A DNA stretch of 64,000 bases from Akebia trifoliata (taxonomy: Eukaryota; Streptophyta; Magnoliopsida; Ranunculales; Lardizabalaceae). A program made the position numbers and the translations under genes. The stretch lies in the NCBI GenBank assembly GCA_017979445.1, contig CM030705.1:9932679-9996678 (forward strand), given 5' to 3'. Below are positions 21,780 through 33,659 of the stretch, piece after piece; position 1 is the first letter of the stretch, and each line of letters starts with the position of its first letter. Under the pieces are notes generated by a model. That model was not told the origin of the DNA. It made no database searches and saw only the letters and a list, made by a program, of their open reading frames with translations.

Positions 21780-22768
21780 AAAGATATATTTTTCTCCTGA
21801 ACAAGAAAGATAAGAGTCGGGCTCAAGAAAGCAAAGGTTATTGACCTCGGAACAGAAATAAATTCCTAAAGAGATTCAAATAGAAACCATCTTATCTCCA
21901 GAAGAACACAAGGGGATAATGAATTTTCTTAGAAATTTCGAAGACTTGTTCACGTGGGCCTATGAGGATATGTTAGGTGCAAGTTTGGGTGTTGTCTAAC
22001 ACGGATTATATATTGACTCGTCTATATCGATGGAATCAAAGAAGATGTTATAAAATACATCAACACTATCCTTACTACATCTTGAATTGCAAATCACATA
22101 TTATCAATCGATATGGGGATACCTTTTGAACTGATCTCTGATAATGGGTCGTACTTCAAAGCTTAAATCATTACTCTGTGTTCAAAGTTGAAGATCCGGA
22201 ATCACAAATCATCCTCCTACCGTCCTCAGATCAATGGAACGGTTGAAGCAGTTAGTAAGAGTATCAAGACTATCATCAGGAAAATGAGTCAATAACATCG
22301 AGATTGGTCAGAAAAATTATCATTCACGCTGTGGACATATCGAACCCTAATTCGATCCTCTATTGGAGTTACTCCCTACTCTTTAGTGTATGGCATGGAA
22401 GCAGTCTTGCCAGTTGAAATGAAAATTCCGTCTCTCAGGGTCTTATTGGAAAATCATTTGTTAGAAACAGATTGGGTTCGTCAGCAGTATGAAGAATTAA
22501 ACTTGATCGAAGAAAACGAGTTAAAGCCCTATACCATGTGCAAGCTTATCTAAGAAGAGTCACCTGTGCATTTGACAAGAAGGTCAAAGCTCATCAGACT
22601 TCAAAGAAAATTGAACACTCCTCATCGACTATGGGAGAAAGTCTAAATTGGAGAAATTCATTCATTAAGGAAATACTGTCTGGAAAAGTCGTCAGACTTC
22701 AAGATCATGATGGAGTTGAACTACCAGAACCAACCAACCTTGACCAGATCAAGCGGTACTACATTTAG
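21780..22768 (+). pseudogene. pol: R1 pol remnant: pre-RT plus integrase, RT/RH deleted
   Basis: The region just before reverse transcriptase is recognisable (SPEEHKGIMNFLRNFEDLFTWAYEDM, 21890-21975). The sequence then jumps to integrase: NRYGIPFELISDNGSYFKA holds the second catalytic Asp, and SYRPQINGTVEAVSKSIK the catalytic Glu. Further on come WTYRTLIRSSIGVTPYSLVYG, and the C-terminal module ends EPTNLDQIKRYYI before a stop at 22768. RT and RNase H are missing and several stops and frameshifts break the rest (for example in FKA*IITL and KMSQ*HRDW). It cannot supply enzymes, so R1 needs a helper. Confidence 0.82.
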
Positions 22769-24267
22769 GGAGGCCATCTTTGGCCGAATCAATCCTCATA
22801 TTACCCAGTTACCCTGTTCAACATATCCTTTCTCAACCCTTTGTAGCCTTTTCAAAAAAAAATGAATGATGCCTTTTTTCTTTCTCAGCCCGATCACCTA
22901 ACCTAGGGGAGGGAAACTTTGAACTACGTTTTGGTCTGATCCCAAAATGTTGGGGTACGTAGGCAACCTGAGAAATTACTTCAGGCCCGACCACATCAAT
23001 AAAAAAAATCTATTTCCCCATACAATAAGAAATGAAAAAAATTCAAAAGGAAAAAAAATTCAAAATGGGGAAGAAAATTTAAAGAAAAAGAAATAATTTA
23101 AAAGGAAATGCCACACAAGGGGCATTTGGGTTTTTGAGCCTCAAAATTCCTTTCTTTTTACCCAGTCCCAAGCCTACCTATAAAAGTCCTCCTAAGTACC
23201 GTGTGAAAAGTCAAGGAGGGTGGCAAAGCATGATCAGACAGTAAATTCTAGAAGTTCAAAGGAGAAGAAAAAGATAAATGATGAAGCCTGCTAAGTTGAA
23301 AACCCGAAAAGGGCGACTTAGGGAAAAATTAAGGCAAGCTCGCAAGGTTGAAAATCTGAAAGGACAACTTTGGCAACAATCAGAGCAAAGAAAAAAAAGC
23401 TCGCTAGATCGAAAACCTGAAAAGGCGATCTAGGCAAAAGCTAGAGCAAGCTCGCTAGATTGAAAACCTGAAAAGGTGATCTAGGCAAAAGTTAGAGCAA
23501 CAAAGAAAAATAGAAAAAGATCCCAAGCTGAGAGCGGTCCGAGCTAAAACATTAGAAGTCCGAATAACCAAGTTCAATACTTAGCTTAAGTCAGGCATAG
23601 ACTCAGAAGCCACAAGTATCTTGTCTATGATCGATCTGAAAATGTTTACTTCCCCAAGTGAACCAAGGGAGATAAAGTTGAATTCTATGATGAGTCTCGA
23701 AAGGATATAATTTTGTACTCTTGAGCCTGACTCAAAACCTTTAATAAAATTAATCAAAATTAAAAAGTTGAGTCTTTATTGCGCTTGTGGTAATCAATTA
23801 TTTCAAACCTTCATACAAGGGGCATTTTCTTTCTTTCTTTAATGTAACTTTTCCCCCTTATACTAGGGGCATTTTTTTTATGATGTGTTCAATTATTTTC
23901 AAGGCCATGGTCATTGTCAAACTAGAGGCATTTTGTCTTCGAGCAATGTTAATCCTAAAAAATTAATAGGAACCCCAAACTTAAGGTTACCCTCTTGATA
24001 ACAGTTTTTTGAAAAACCTTTGAGGTTCAAAAGAAATAAAAACTCAGGTTTTAAATTCATAAAACTTTTTGATAAATCCTTGAGGTTCAAACAAAAGCAT
24101 TTTGGGTCTCACATAGGAGATATAACATTCTTTCGTTCTCCAGATTCTTTTCCAGATTCAATCATTCTTGGAATCAATCCTTTCTCTTCCAGATTTATTA
24201 TCTTCCAGATTTATTCGTTCTCCGGTTCGTTCTAATCAATTTTCTCCAAAATTCATTCATTCCTCTG
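22769..24267 (+). other. R1 post-pol region
   Basis: Typical 3' non-coding sequence of such elements. An ACTACGTTTTGGTCTGATCCC / GGGGTACGTAGGCAACC motif lies at about 22923-22971. Four diverged units of GAAAACCTGAAAAGGCGATCTAGGCAAAAG type occur at 23290-23500. AGGGGCATTT occurs at about 23118, 23819 and 23866 and resembles the real PPT. No gene is seen. Confidence 0.6.
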
Positions 24268-25258
24268 CCAGTTTTGCTTAGTTTCCGCCAAGGGTTATCT
24301 TGGATTTTGCTCAATTACCGCCAAGGGTTAACTTGGATTTTGCTCAGTTTCCGCCAAGGGTTATCTTGGATTTTGCTCAGTTTCCGCCAAGGGTTATCTT
24401 GGATTTTGCTCAGTTTACGCCAAGGGTTATCTTGGATTTTGCTCAGAGGCCGCCAAGGGTTAACTTGGATTTTGCTCAATCTTCGCCAAGGGTTATCTTG
24501 GATTTTGCTCAGTTGCCGCCAAGGGTTATCTTGGATTTTGCTCAGTCTCCGCCAAGAGTTATCTTGGATCTATGCTCAGATACCGCCGAGGGTTTTCTCG
24601 GAACTATGCTCAGATACCGCCGAGGGTTTTCTCGGAATTATGCTCAGATACCGCCGAGGGTTTTCTCGGAACTATGCTCAGATACCGCCGAGGGTTTTCT
24701 CAGAATTATGCTCAGATACCGCCGAGGGTTTTCTCGGAATTATGCTCAGATACCGCCGAGGGTTTTCTCGGAACTATGCTCAGATACCGCCGAGGGTTTT
24801 CTCGGAATTATGCTCAGATACCGCCGAGGGTTTTCTCGGAACTATGCTCAGATACCGCCGAGGGTTTTCTCGGAATTATGCTCAGATACCACCGAGGGTT
24901 TTCTCGGAACTATGCTCAGATACCGCCGAGGGTTTTCTCGGAATTATGCTCAGATACCGCCGAGGGTTTTCTCGGAACTATGCTCAGATACCGCCGAGGG
25001 TTTTCTCGGAATTATGCTCAGATACCGCCGAGGGTTTTCTAGGAATTATGCTCAGATACCGCCGAGGGTTTTCTCGGAACTATGCTCAGATACCGCCGAG
25101 GGTTTTCTCGGAATTATGCTCAGATACCACCGAGGGTTTTCTCGGAATTATGCTCAGATACCGTCGAGGGTTTTCTCGGAACTATGCTCAGATACCGCCG
25201 AGGGTTTTCTCGGAATTATGCTCAGATACCGCCGAGGGTTTTCTCGGAACTATGCTCA
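24268..25258 (+). repeat. 33-bp then 34-bp tandem array in R1
   Basis: About nine 33-bp units (CCGCCAAGGGTTATCTTGGAT plus TTTGCTCAGTTT) are followed by about twenty 34-bp units (ACCGCCGAGGGTTTTCTCGG plus AACTATGCTCAGAT). In the 34-bp part, GGAAC and GGAAT units mostly alternate, giving a 68-bp higher-order period. No unit contains a stop in any forward frame, so frames up to 397 codons stay open, but the protein is only a repeat translation. Each unit also holds a small stem CCGAGGGTTTTCTCGG. Confidence 0.92.
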
Positions 25259-25639
25259 GGAACTATGTTCAGATTATATTCAAATTATGCTCAGTTTATA
25301 TTCAAATTATGCTCAGTTTATACTCAGATTATGCTAAATTTATGCTCAGGTTTTACTCAGTTTCACACAGTGCACACACTTGCACATTTGCACTTTTTAG
25401 TCAGGGAGAATTCTCTAAAATTCAAGGATCTGACACCGTCAGTGAGAGTTTGCGCTCAAGGACCTGACAACCTTTTAATTCGGGGAGAGCTTTACCCTCA
25501 AGGATCCGAACACCTTGACGAATTGCTAAATCAGGCTGCAAAATGAACTGTCACTAGCTTTGGCATTCGGATATCGCACTATCTACCAAAATAGATTTGC
25601 TATCCAGTTTGCTTCAACCCTCTGCCAAAGAGGGGCATC
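25259..25639 (+). other. R1 3' end and polypurine tract
   Basis: Degenerate TATGCTCAG-type repeats continue to about 25350. Then comes unique sequence with repeated CAAGGATC(T/C)GA(C/A)AC phrases, ending in the purine-rich tract CCAAAGAGGGGCATC immediately before the 3' LTR. The tract is the expected plus-strand primer. Confidence 0.7.
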
Positions 25640-27382
25640 TGTAGACACCCCATTTTTGCATCCGCCTGATTAATCAACTCGTCAACCCGATCGCAAGGAT
25701 TCCCAATGATGGATGTGTATTCCATTGCTTTACTTTGTTACCAGATTTGTTTCAGAAATCCAGATGAGGTATCTCGAATTGACAAAACCTTAGAAACCAC
25801 GCTACGCTAGGAAAGTACGACCCCAGAAACATAGAAATCATCATCTTGCAGACCAAAAAGAAGCTTCACGATAAAAATCATTAAAAATTATCAAATTACC
25901 AAAATACCCCTAACCTCAAAACAACCCTAGAGCCTACGTTACGGTTAGGAAAACCCATTCGAACACATAAAATGACAAATCGAAACCAAATAAATCATTT
26001 CACCAATTTTAACAGAATTTGACAAAATTACGAAAATGCCCCTCATAAAGTTCACAATCATTTCACACAAAAAATTTCATAAATAACAAAAATTAATATT
26101 TCCATTGAATTCCTTACGAAAAACCGATTCTAAAACATCCTAGAACATTAAAAACCGACTTAAAACGTGAAAAGTCCTCTCCGGGGGCAAAACGGTAATT
26201 TCACAATTTTCATGATAAAAAATTCCGAAATTAATAAATAAAACATTAAATAATTAAATTTAAACATTAATGAAATTAATTTAAAAATTTGAATCTAAAA
26301 AATCGATCAATCGGGCTCTCAGGCAAAATTGTTGAGGGTTCGTGGGATATTTCTTTAAGGACCCCTCCATTTGGGGGTCCAAAGAATTAAAGAAATAATG
26401 GAGGGACCTTCTCCAAAAATTTAAAGTAAATCAAGCAAGACTGAAGTCAAGGTATTAAAGTCAATCGAGTGAGACTACAGTCAAAATTAAAGTCAATTAA
26501 GCAAGACTGAAGTCAAGATATTGAAAGTCAATCAATTAAGACCAAAGTCAAAACATTAAAAGTCAATCAAATAAGACCAAAAGTCATAATAGAGATCTAA
26601 TTAAATAATAACTCTATCTAATAGAGTTCTAATTTAAAAATAATTCTACCTAAAACAATTCTAATTAAAACACAATTCTACCTAAAACAATTTTAACTAA
26701 AACACAACTCTAATTAAAAGATCTCTAATTAAACACTAACTCTATCCAAATCAACCTTTAAAAAAATTCTATAAATAGAGGTGCTCACACCCTATTTTCG
26801 TATAAAATTATAAACCCTAAGAGAAGTAGGTCTAGAAGTTCCCCTAGCCCCCCATAAACCCTAGTTTTGGAGCCCCAACTCCTTAGCTAACATCCCTCCT
26901 TCAATTTTAGTCTAGAAAACACCCAAAAGCCTTCTAAAAACATCCCCAAATCCGCAACGAACTTGAAGAGTTCAGATTCAAAAACAAGGAGATACCTTGC
27001 CTCGGAGATCCGAAGTCAAATCCGGAAGCAGAACGAAGTAAAGGAGCACGGTACAAGGAGTTCTTTTTGTCAGATCTGAGGGAACCAAGTCCTTGCCATC
27101 GGAAAGGTAAACCTTTTATTTTTATTTATTTTCTTATCTAGGTTTTAGCAATGTAATTTACTTGGGAATTTAGTAGAGACCGGCTTTGGCCGGGCGGGGT
27201 TGGTGCCTAACACCTTCCAACCCCGTAACTTGATCCCCGAATTCAGTTTTTTTGGTTTTAGATTAGTTTTTATCCGTTTAGAGTCATTGATCGGTTCCTA
27301 GACCGTAATAACTAGGTGGCGACTCCCAAACCTCAAGGGTCAAAAGCGGATCCGCGCACCCCGCGGATCGAGGGCGCTTTCA
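25640..27382 (+). repeat. 3' LTR of R1
   Basis: The LTR is about 1,743 bp and near-identical to 14743-16483. Its last 43 bp on the minus strand are translated as the chimeric C-terminus of LecRK-A1. TATAAATAG is at 26770-26778. Confidence 0.95.
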
Positions 27383-29304
27383 ACACTAATTGCTTGCCTT
27401 ATAGAAGGCCTTAAATTAAGATCCATATTAGCACACCACAACCCAACGATCATCAATTGCACTATTTGTTGCTCATCGAAATCCATACTTAGTCTAGCAT
27501 CTACCGCTTCAAGAAGTCTTCCACTTCCATAGAGTTCCCATACCCAAGCTACCAATCCTACCTTATTTTCTTCCTCCTTAGGTTCAACAGCTCTTCTTCC
27601 ACACGCTATTTCCAATGCAACAACTCCGAAGCTATAAACATCCGATTCTTTACCAGCTTTTCCGGTCATAGCACACTCGGGGGCCAAGTAACCCATGGTC
27701 CCAGCCAACATGGTTGTTTTCATTCCCAATTCATGATCGACAAACCTTGCTAGTCTAAAATCTCCAAGTTTAGCATTAAAACTTGAATCCAACATCAAAT
27801 TGCTTGATTTAATATCCCTATGCACCACGCATTGTTCCCATTCTTCATGCAAATAGAGCAATGCCGACGCCAAGCCAAGGGCTATCTTGTATCTGAGTGC
27901 CCATGTTAACATGATTTTCCCTTGGAAGAGATGAGCATCAAGACTACCATTAGGCATTAACTCGTAAACAAGAAGTAATTCGGCTCGTTGATGGCACCAA
28001 CCGATGAGTTGTACCAAATTTCTGTGTCTCAATCTACTGATGATCTTCACTTCTGAGACAAATTCCTTTTTTCCTTGTCTAGATCCTTGGGAGACCCTCT
28101 TAACAGCTACATCCAATTTTGAATCAGTCAAGAGACCTCTGTAAACCCCTCCAAACCCTCCCTCTCCAAGCTTCCTTTCCTCTGAAAAGTTATTTGTCGC
28201 GCTGGCCAATTCGCTATAAGTGAACCTCTTAGGCCCCGTTCCCTTCTCAAAATCATCGTCGGTGGACATGTCGCTCATTGTATCGTCTTCTTCTTCTCTC
28301 ACTTTAGATCTCTTCTTCCACCAAACAAACAAAATCAAACCCAACCCACCAACCAAAACCGATCCACCAACAACCAAACCAATCACCAACCCAATATTAT
28401 TCTTTCCTCCACCTCCACCTCCATCTCCACCTGTACCTCCATCTCCACTTCCGCTAGGATTCCCTGAACATGAAACAAGTTCTGTCGAATTAAAGCTCCA
28501 CGAAAGAACTTTATGAAACTCGAAATGCGTCCCTGTAGCCGCTGAGAAACCGACATCAACACATTCGGGTAAAACATCTCTCAAATCCACAATATGAGAA
28601 ACTATAGGACTACTAAAAACAGGATTTTGAGCATAACTCAAATAGACACTCAAGTTGTGGCTTCTTGAATTATAACTAACCCAAGCATGACCAGTAGAAC
28701 CATTCTTTAAATTGGTCGTATTTGTAGTATTCCACGTTGCCACCGATATAATCGAGTTAACATCAATACCCACATGATCACATTGAGGATCCCACTCGTT
28801 CCAAAAGGTGTCGAATTCAATAGCAACAATTGGGTTTTGTGATGAATTGAACTTCGAATTGGCAGCAAATAAGGCGAGGAGATTCCCGATCGAATCAGGT
28901 GGGATGTTGGAGTTGTTGGGAGCAAGGAAGAAGGCTAGTCCATCAGCACCAACGGGTGGATTTTGCATTTTGATTTCGAAAGTGAAACGTGTGTCGAAGC
29001 TGGCTAATGCTTTAGTGGTAGAGTCCCAAAGACGCACAGGTTCAGTGTAAACAGCTCGACCGACACTGAAGTTAGCGAATGCATCACGTCGGTTTGTTGT
29101 AAGTTCTATGTATCCGGCTACGTGGGAGGTATTGCCTTGAAATTTTATGTTTGTTGGGTATGATTGAAAGTCTGAGTAGTTGAAGGTAGTTGCATTTGAA
29201 GATGGTATAAGAAATAAGAACAACATCAGCAACAACAATTCGAAGAAGGAGAAAAGGATTTTTGGAGATTGAATTGGAGAGGTTTTTGAGTTTTTCAGAG
29301 CCAT
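27340..29304 (-). CDS. LecRK-A1, disrupted: lectin receptor kinase with LTR-derived end
   Basis: The frame has 654 codons from an ATG shared with A3. Residues about 1-38 are a signal peptide, 39-272 a legume-lectin domain (AIEFDTFWNEWDP...HVGIDVNS metal-site region), 281-302 a Gly-rich linker, 303-328 transmembrane, and about 375-641 the kinase: P-loop GEGGFGG 380-386, Lys402, HRDIKSSN 495-502, APE 541-543. The magnesium motif DFG reads DFR (515-517) through a GGA-to-AGA change, which should cripple catalysis. Host coding ends at residue 641 (AISV), followed by 13 residues from the R1 LTR. The native 78-residue tail lies beyond the element. If expressed it would be a membrane lectin with a probable pseudokinase. 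No introns are seen, as is usual for this family. Confidence 0.9.
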   Translation of the reverse strand: MALKNSKTSPIQSPKILFSFFELLLLMLFLFLIPSSNATTFNYSDFQSYPTNIKFQGNTSHVAGYIELTTNRRDAFANFSVGRAVYTEPVRLWDSTTKALASFDTRFTFEIKMQNPPVGADGLAFFLAPNNSNIPPDSIGNLLALFAANSKFNSSQNPIVAIEFDTFWNEWDPQCDHVGIDVNSIISVATWNTTNTTNLKNGSTGHAWVSYNSRSHNLSVYLSYAQNPVFSSPIVSHIVDLRDVLPECVDVGFSAATGTHFEFHKVLSWSFNSTELVSCSGNPSGSGDGGTGGDGGGGGGKNNIGLVIGLVVGGSVLVGGLGLILFVWWKKRSKVREEEDDTMSDMSTDDDFEKGTGPKRFTYSELASATNNFSEERKLGEGGFGGVYRGLLTDSKLDVAVKRVSQGSRQGKKEFVSEVKIISRLRHRNLVQLIGWCHQRAELLLVYELMPNGSLDAHLFQGKIMLTWALRYKIALGLASALLYLHEEWEQCVVHRDIKSSNLMLDSSFNAKLGDFRLARFVDHELGMKTTMLAGTMGYLAPECAMTGKAGKESDVYSFGVVALEIACGRRAVEPKEEENKVGLVAWVWELYGSGRLLEAVDARLSMDFDEQQIVQLMIVGLWCANMDLNLRPSIRQAISVESALDPRGARIRF

Positions 29305-31500
29305 TGCTTTGTACCAAGATGGCTATGGAAAATTTGAGGTTGAAGAGGTTAAGGAAGGACTTCATATATGAAAGGTCTTGTAGTTTGAAAATATTTTTAA
29401 GGTGTTTTGGTATCACCCCTATAAAATACCTTGAATTAGTAAAAACATACTAATCTTTTAATTTCTTGGTCCACCCCTTTTCACAATTTTAATTATATTG
29501 GTTGTTTGGATAATTTTGACTTAAAATGGGGGGATATACCCATTGAGGGGCATTTTTTTTTCTAAAAAAAGTAAAATAAAGTAATGCGTTGATCCTATGA
29601 TAAACGTCTCTACCTACGTAAAAGAGTGTTTATTTTGTAACTCAACTTGACAAGATAACTCAAAAACTCATTGACGTGATAAGTGCAAGAATCATATAAT
29701 TTTTTTCTCGGGATACACAATTATGCATGTTTTATGAGAATGTGCAATTGTGTATCTTGAGGAAAAAAATCTATTATTCTTATAGGATACAAGTCAATTG
29801 AATTATTGAGTTATCCTGATATGTTGAGGTACAAAATCATAACTCTACATAAAATATTTTAATTTAAAAAATTGTAAATTATCATTTTCAAAATTAAAAT
29901 GAAGTCTACTATTTTTGAAATTTTCAACTTTTTCTCTACCCATTGGATAATTCCCCCTAACATTAAATAGAAACTAGAAAATTCAAAAATAAAAATTCAA
30001 AGGAGTTAGATTGAAATAGTGAAAATCTAAGGAGATGATACTACAAATTCCCATTTTTTCTATTCAGGTGATGGAAACTGCTTGTTGGTTGGAAATTAAA
30101 TTAAATGTATCTGGCGTTCTTTAGATGAATTATTTAGTCAAGTCTTCTCTCCCTCTTTTTCTTTCTTCCCTCTCACGCTATGGAGATTAGAGACGTCTCC
30201 TTTATTTTGATTTCAATACTTTGCGATTCTTATTAATTATATATTTATTTTTTCATCTTGACATTGATCCTACACAAACCTTAAGATTTTGGGATCCATT
30301 AAGAATCCAATTTGGCTACTAGGGGGAAAATATTTATGTGTTGGATTGGATCCAATTTGATTTGGACATGATTTGATTGTTACTGGTTCAGGTTTAGATA
30401 ACATTTTAAGATTCGGATAATCCTAATTAATCTTTTACGTGCCTCAATCAAATAAATAGCTAGGAATCACCAATCAAACTGATTTCTGGTGTGCCTAACA
30501 TAAACGTGAACCATTACTGAAAAATTGGATGAGACTCGGTTTCATATATGCTTTGGTAGACCAGCCGTGCTCGGTCAAGTTCATTTTTGACAAATACCCC
30601 AATTTTTTTTTTTCAAAAATCGTTTAGATAGCGAGATGTGGAAAGAGACGTACAACCTAATAAAGGAACCTTTTTGACTTGTATTTTTAATTTATTTTAT
30701 TTTATTATAGAATAATAATAAATTTGACTAAAAATGAATAATGACTTTTTAACTTAGGAAGCCTTGTCAATAATCAGCTGACGTATTACGGACATGAAAT
30801 CATAGATCTATTTCCTTGACATACATAAATGCAAATCCTCATAAGAAAATATAAATTTGTTTGTCCATATCCGTAATGAGTCAACCAAATGTTGATCGAG
30901 TAAAGATTTTCTAGTTCGAATATAGCACTCGTACTTAATTGATGAGGAATGCGTATTGAGTCAATGATTTTTTTCCTTATGTATGTCAAGGAAAAAATCT
31001 ATGATATTGTGCACATGTCAGTTCAATAGAGATTTTTTTTTTTTTTTTTTTTAAATTTCTCATGATTATTTTTTTATAAAAAATAAAAATTATAAATGTC
31101 TCTCCAATTTCATTTTAGATATTTATCTCTTTACCCAAGTTTTCATCATAATCCCACTTATTTTGCCACGCCAACTTTCAATTATAACGTGACCGCCCCT
31201 ATGGGTAGTTCAATAGAAAGTTCCAAGGGTGGAGCCAAGATTTTGTCAATAGGCGGGGTTGAGGTAGGGGAATCAAAATTTCTTGTAAGAACAATATTGG
31301 TGAATCATTTTTTTTTTTCCCACTATTATTAATGTAGTAACATAAAATTCTTATATTTTTTTAAATTTTATTTTGGAAGCAAATGCCCACACTGTAAATC
31401 CGCTTGAGAAGGTCAAAGACCATTCATGAAGAAAAGCCAAAGAAAAATTAAAAAAAAATAGAGATGAAATGAAATGAAATCGTATGCTTATAAAATCTTA
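29305..31500. repeat. LecRK-A1 upstream flank, SD2 copy a
   Basis: Colinear with 51059-53160 and 59289-61500. It holds the A1 promoter region on the minus strand (no clear TATA picked), hairpins of the CATAGATC family (for example 29687-29781), and a degraded dispersed repeat (GGTGGAGCCAAGATTTTGTCAAT, near 31230) also seen at 52900, 61290 and 40205. No gene is seen. Confidence 0.8.
29687..29781. repeat. CATAGATC-family hairpin
   Basis: The arms AAGAATCATATAATTTTTTTC and its complement enclose GGATACACAATT / AATTGTGTATC. The total is about 95 bp. Related copies lie at the same place in the other A flanks (about 51592 and 59670). Confidence 0.7.
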
Positions 31501-33640
31501 CCTATTGCAACTTAAATTCATCCAATGATGTATCATAATAAAAGTTTGGGGTGTCAATATAAAAGTCCTTTCTCTAAGATTCAAATATAAAATTATGAGT
31601 CCGGTTCTTATGCATCCGGTGCGGAGTGTATATAACAAAAACCTTTTCGTTCGTTGAATATGACAAAATTCCAATTCCAACTCACTGTATTTTTAAAAAG
31701 AATTTCAAAACATGAAGTGCAACATTGTAGATTTTTCAAAGTGACGATTATATTGATATTAAGTAGCAAGACCGTTGATATATTATTTTTTATCAAAGTG
31801 ACAATCTCAATGGTTTATATTCAACCACTTGGGTAAGATGATGATGATGCTGTGGTGTACGCGACAAAGATAATAATAAGTGCATTGAAGTCATCTTTGG
31901 AAAGGAATCAAGGGGGCATGTCATCATTTTGAAAATTTGTCGAGGTTTCTCAAATATAAAATAATAATAAAAATAAATAAATAAAACCTTTTGTCCAAGT
32001 CTTTTCCCATGGGATGACTCATTCTCGTCATGATCATTGTCAATTTTTTTTTTTTTTTTAGCCTAACCTGATTTAAAATATCTACAGAGAAAGTATCGAT
32101 GATACAATCAACATCTCATCTGGATTATTTATAAATAATAAATAATAAATATATTTTACGCTATAATTTTAGTAAAATATATGACTAAAATTTTTCACTT
32201 TATAAAACTATATTTCTTTTCCTACATGTGTAAAATGTTTTAATTTCAAAAGTGGTAAGTTATCATTTTCAGGATTAAAATGAAGTCTACCATTTTAGGA
32301 ATTTTCAACTTTTTCGCTCCCGATTTGATAATTTCCCCTGACAGTAAATAGAAAATTCAAAGGGGTAAGATTGAAATAATTAGAATCTAAGGATATTTTA
32401 CGTATTTAAAATCAAGTCTTCTCTCCCTCTTTTTCTTTCTTCCCTCTCACAATCTAGACACGTGTACCTTTTTTCTTTTTTAATACTATATGTGATTGTT
32501 ATTAATTATATTTTTATTTTTTGCATCTGCACATCGGCTTTGATGTGCTCACAAATCCTTTTCTACTATTTGGACACAACTTGAAAATTTTAGTGCAATT
32601 TTTTTTTGAATTGCTTAAAAAAATTTTAAAAAAATTTATTTTAATTTGACTTTTATAATAACTAGTGGGCCCTGCACGTGCAGATTGTATAATCTAAAAT
32701 TCAAACAGAAAAATAATTAATGAAATAATATGTTTAGTAGGACGAGGACATTCATGAATTAGACAATCTTGATTTTAATTTAAATAAGCGATATTGAATT
32801 TTGAGATTAACTCTAATATACTCTTTATTTTATATCTTTAACTTCACAAATACATAAGTGTAAAGCCACTCATTTTTAAAAGTATGACGATAAGAGTTAC
32901 TCATCCAATACCCATTAGATGGGTCAAGAAAATCTACAAGGAACCCAGGACTTGAGAAACTTGAGATATAAACAAAACTCTTACAATCATAGTACATCAT
33001 AGTCAATTCTTGAACCCATGTTATCATACAACCATGCCTCAACATGAGTATTAATCTACAAAATCACAAAGACTTTTAAGAAAGAAACCAATCACCATTT
33101 GTTAGAACAGATATAAGACAAAAATTGAAATTCTCAAAACATAATAAAACATACAAGGAATCATGGAATTAAGAAACTTGAGATAAAAACATAACTTCTA
33201 CAACTATAGTGTATCATAGTCAACTCTTGAACCCATATCATCATACAACCATGTCTCAACATGAACATCAATCTACAAAATCACAAGGAATTTTAAGAAA
33301 GAAGCCAATCAACTATTAACCATCATCTACAATAAATTAAAAATCCACATCATCCCAACTTACACTAGTGTTATTGCATATTGTAATTAATAATTATAAT
33401 TAAATAATTAAATATAACTAACATTCAAACAAAATAATTACAGATATACATTTATTTTAAATATCAATATCAATTCCAAAAAATAATTAAAAAATTAAAT
33501 AAATAACTAATACATTTAGTTTTATTGCTTTCTTCATTACTTTCTTGATTTTCAAGCTTTGCACGCGAATTGTCAATTATTTTTCCATGATGAGTTGTCC
33601 TTCTAGCCATTATGCCTAGAATAAAAACATGCAAAATATT
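31501..33640. other. Intergenic AT-rich DNA
   Basis: No gene is supported. The first part continues the SD2 match (31501-31580 against 53161-53250). A diverged tandem duplication of about 220 bp lies at 32925-33310 (GAAACTTGAGATA, CATCATAGTCAA(T/C)TCTTGAACCC and CATACAACCATG(C/T)CTCAACATGA in both halves). The block ends in the (TA)n tract that opens the second MITE array. Confidence 0.6.
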
Positions 33641-33659
33641 ATATATATATATATATATA

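Larger units (their letters stand above)
14743..27382 (+). mobile_element. Complete Ty3/gypsy element R1 in LecRK-A1
   Basis: This is a 12,640-bp element bounded by TG...CA LTRs and by the 5-bp target duplication ACACT (14738-14742 and 27383-27387). The uninterrupted A3 gene shows the empty-site sequence AAGAACACTAATTGC. Order: LTR, PBS, long leader, conserved pre-gag block, plant-mobile-domain ORF, pol remnants, Tat-type 3' region, 33/34-bp tandem array, PPT, LTR. Coding parts are broken or deleted although the LTRs are about 98-99% identical by eye, so it probably moved as a non-autonomous element. It is transcribed opposite to the host gene. Confidence 0.95.

Noticed and set aside
24573..25258. 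CRISPR-like regular repeats
   Set aside because: Units are contiguous with no unique spacers, and the context is a plant retrotransposon.
24274..25546. Overlapping ORFs of 397, 345 and 156 codons
   Set aside because: The 33/34-bp array has no stops in any forward frame; overlapping frames give the same repeat peptide and sit in the 3' non-coding part of R1.
28220..28516. Pro/Ser-rich ORFs antisense to LecRK lectin/linker (also 58177-58491, 37124-37411, 46276-46563)
   Set aside because: Shadows of the LecRK reading frame on the other strand; they recur wherever a LecRK copy lies.
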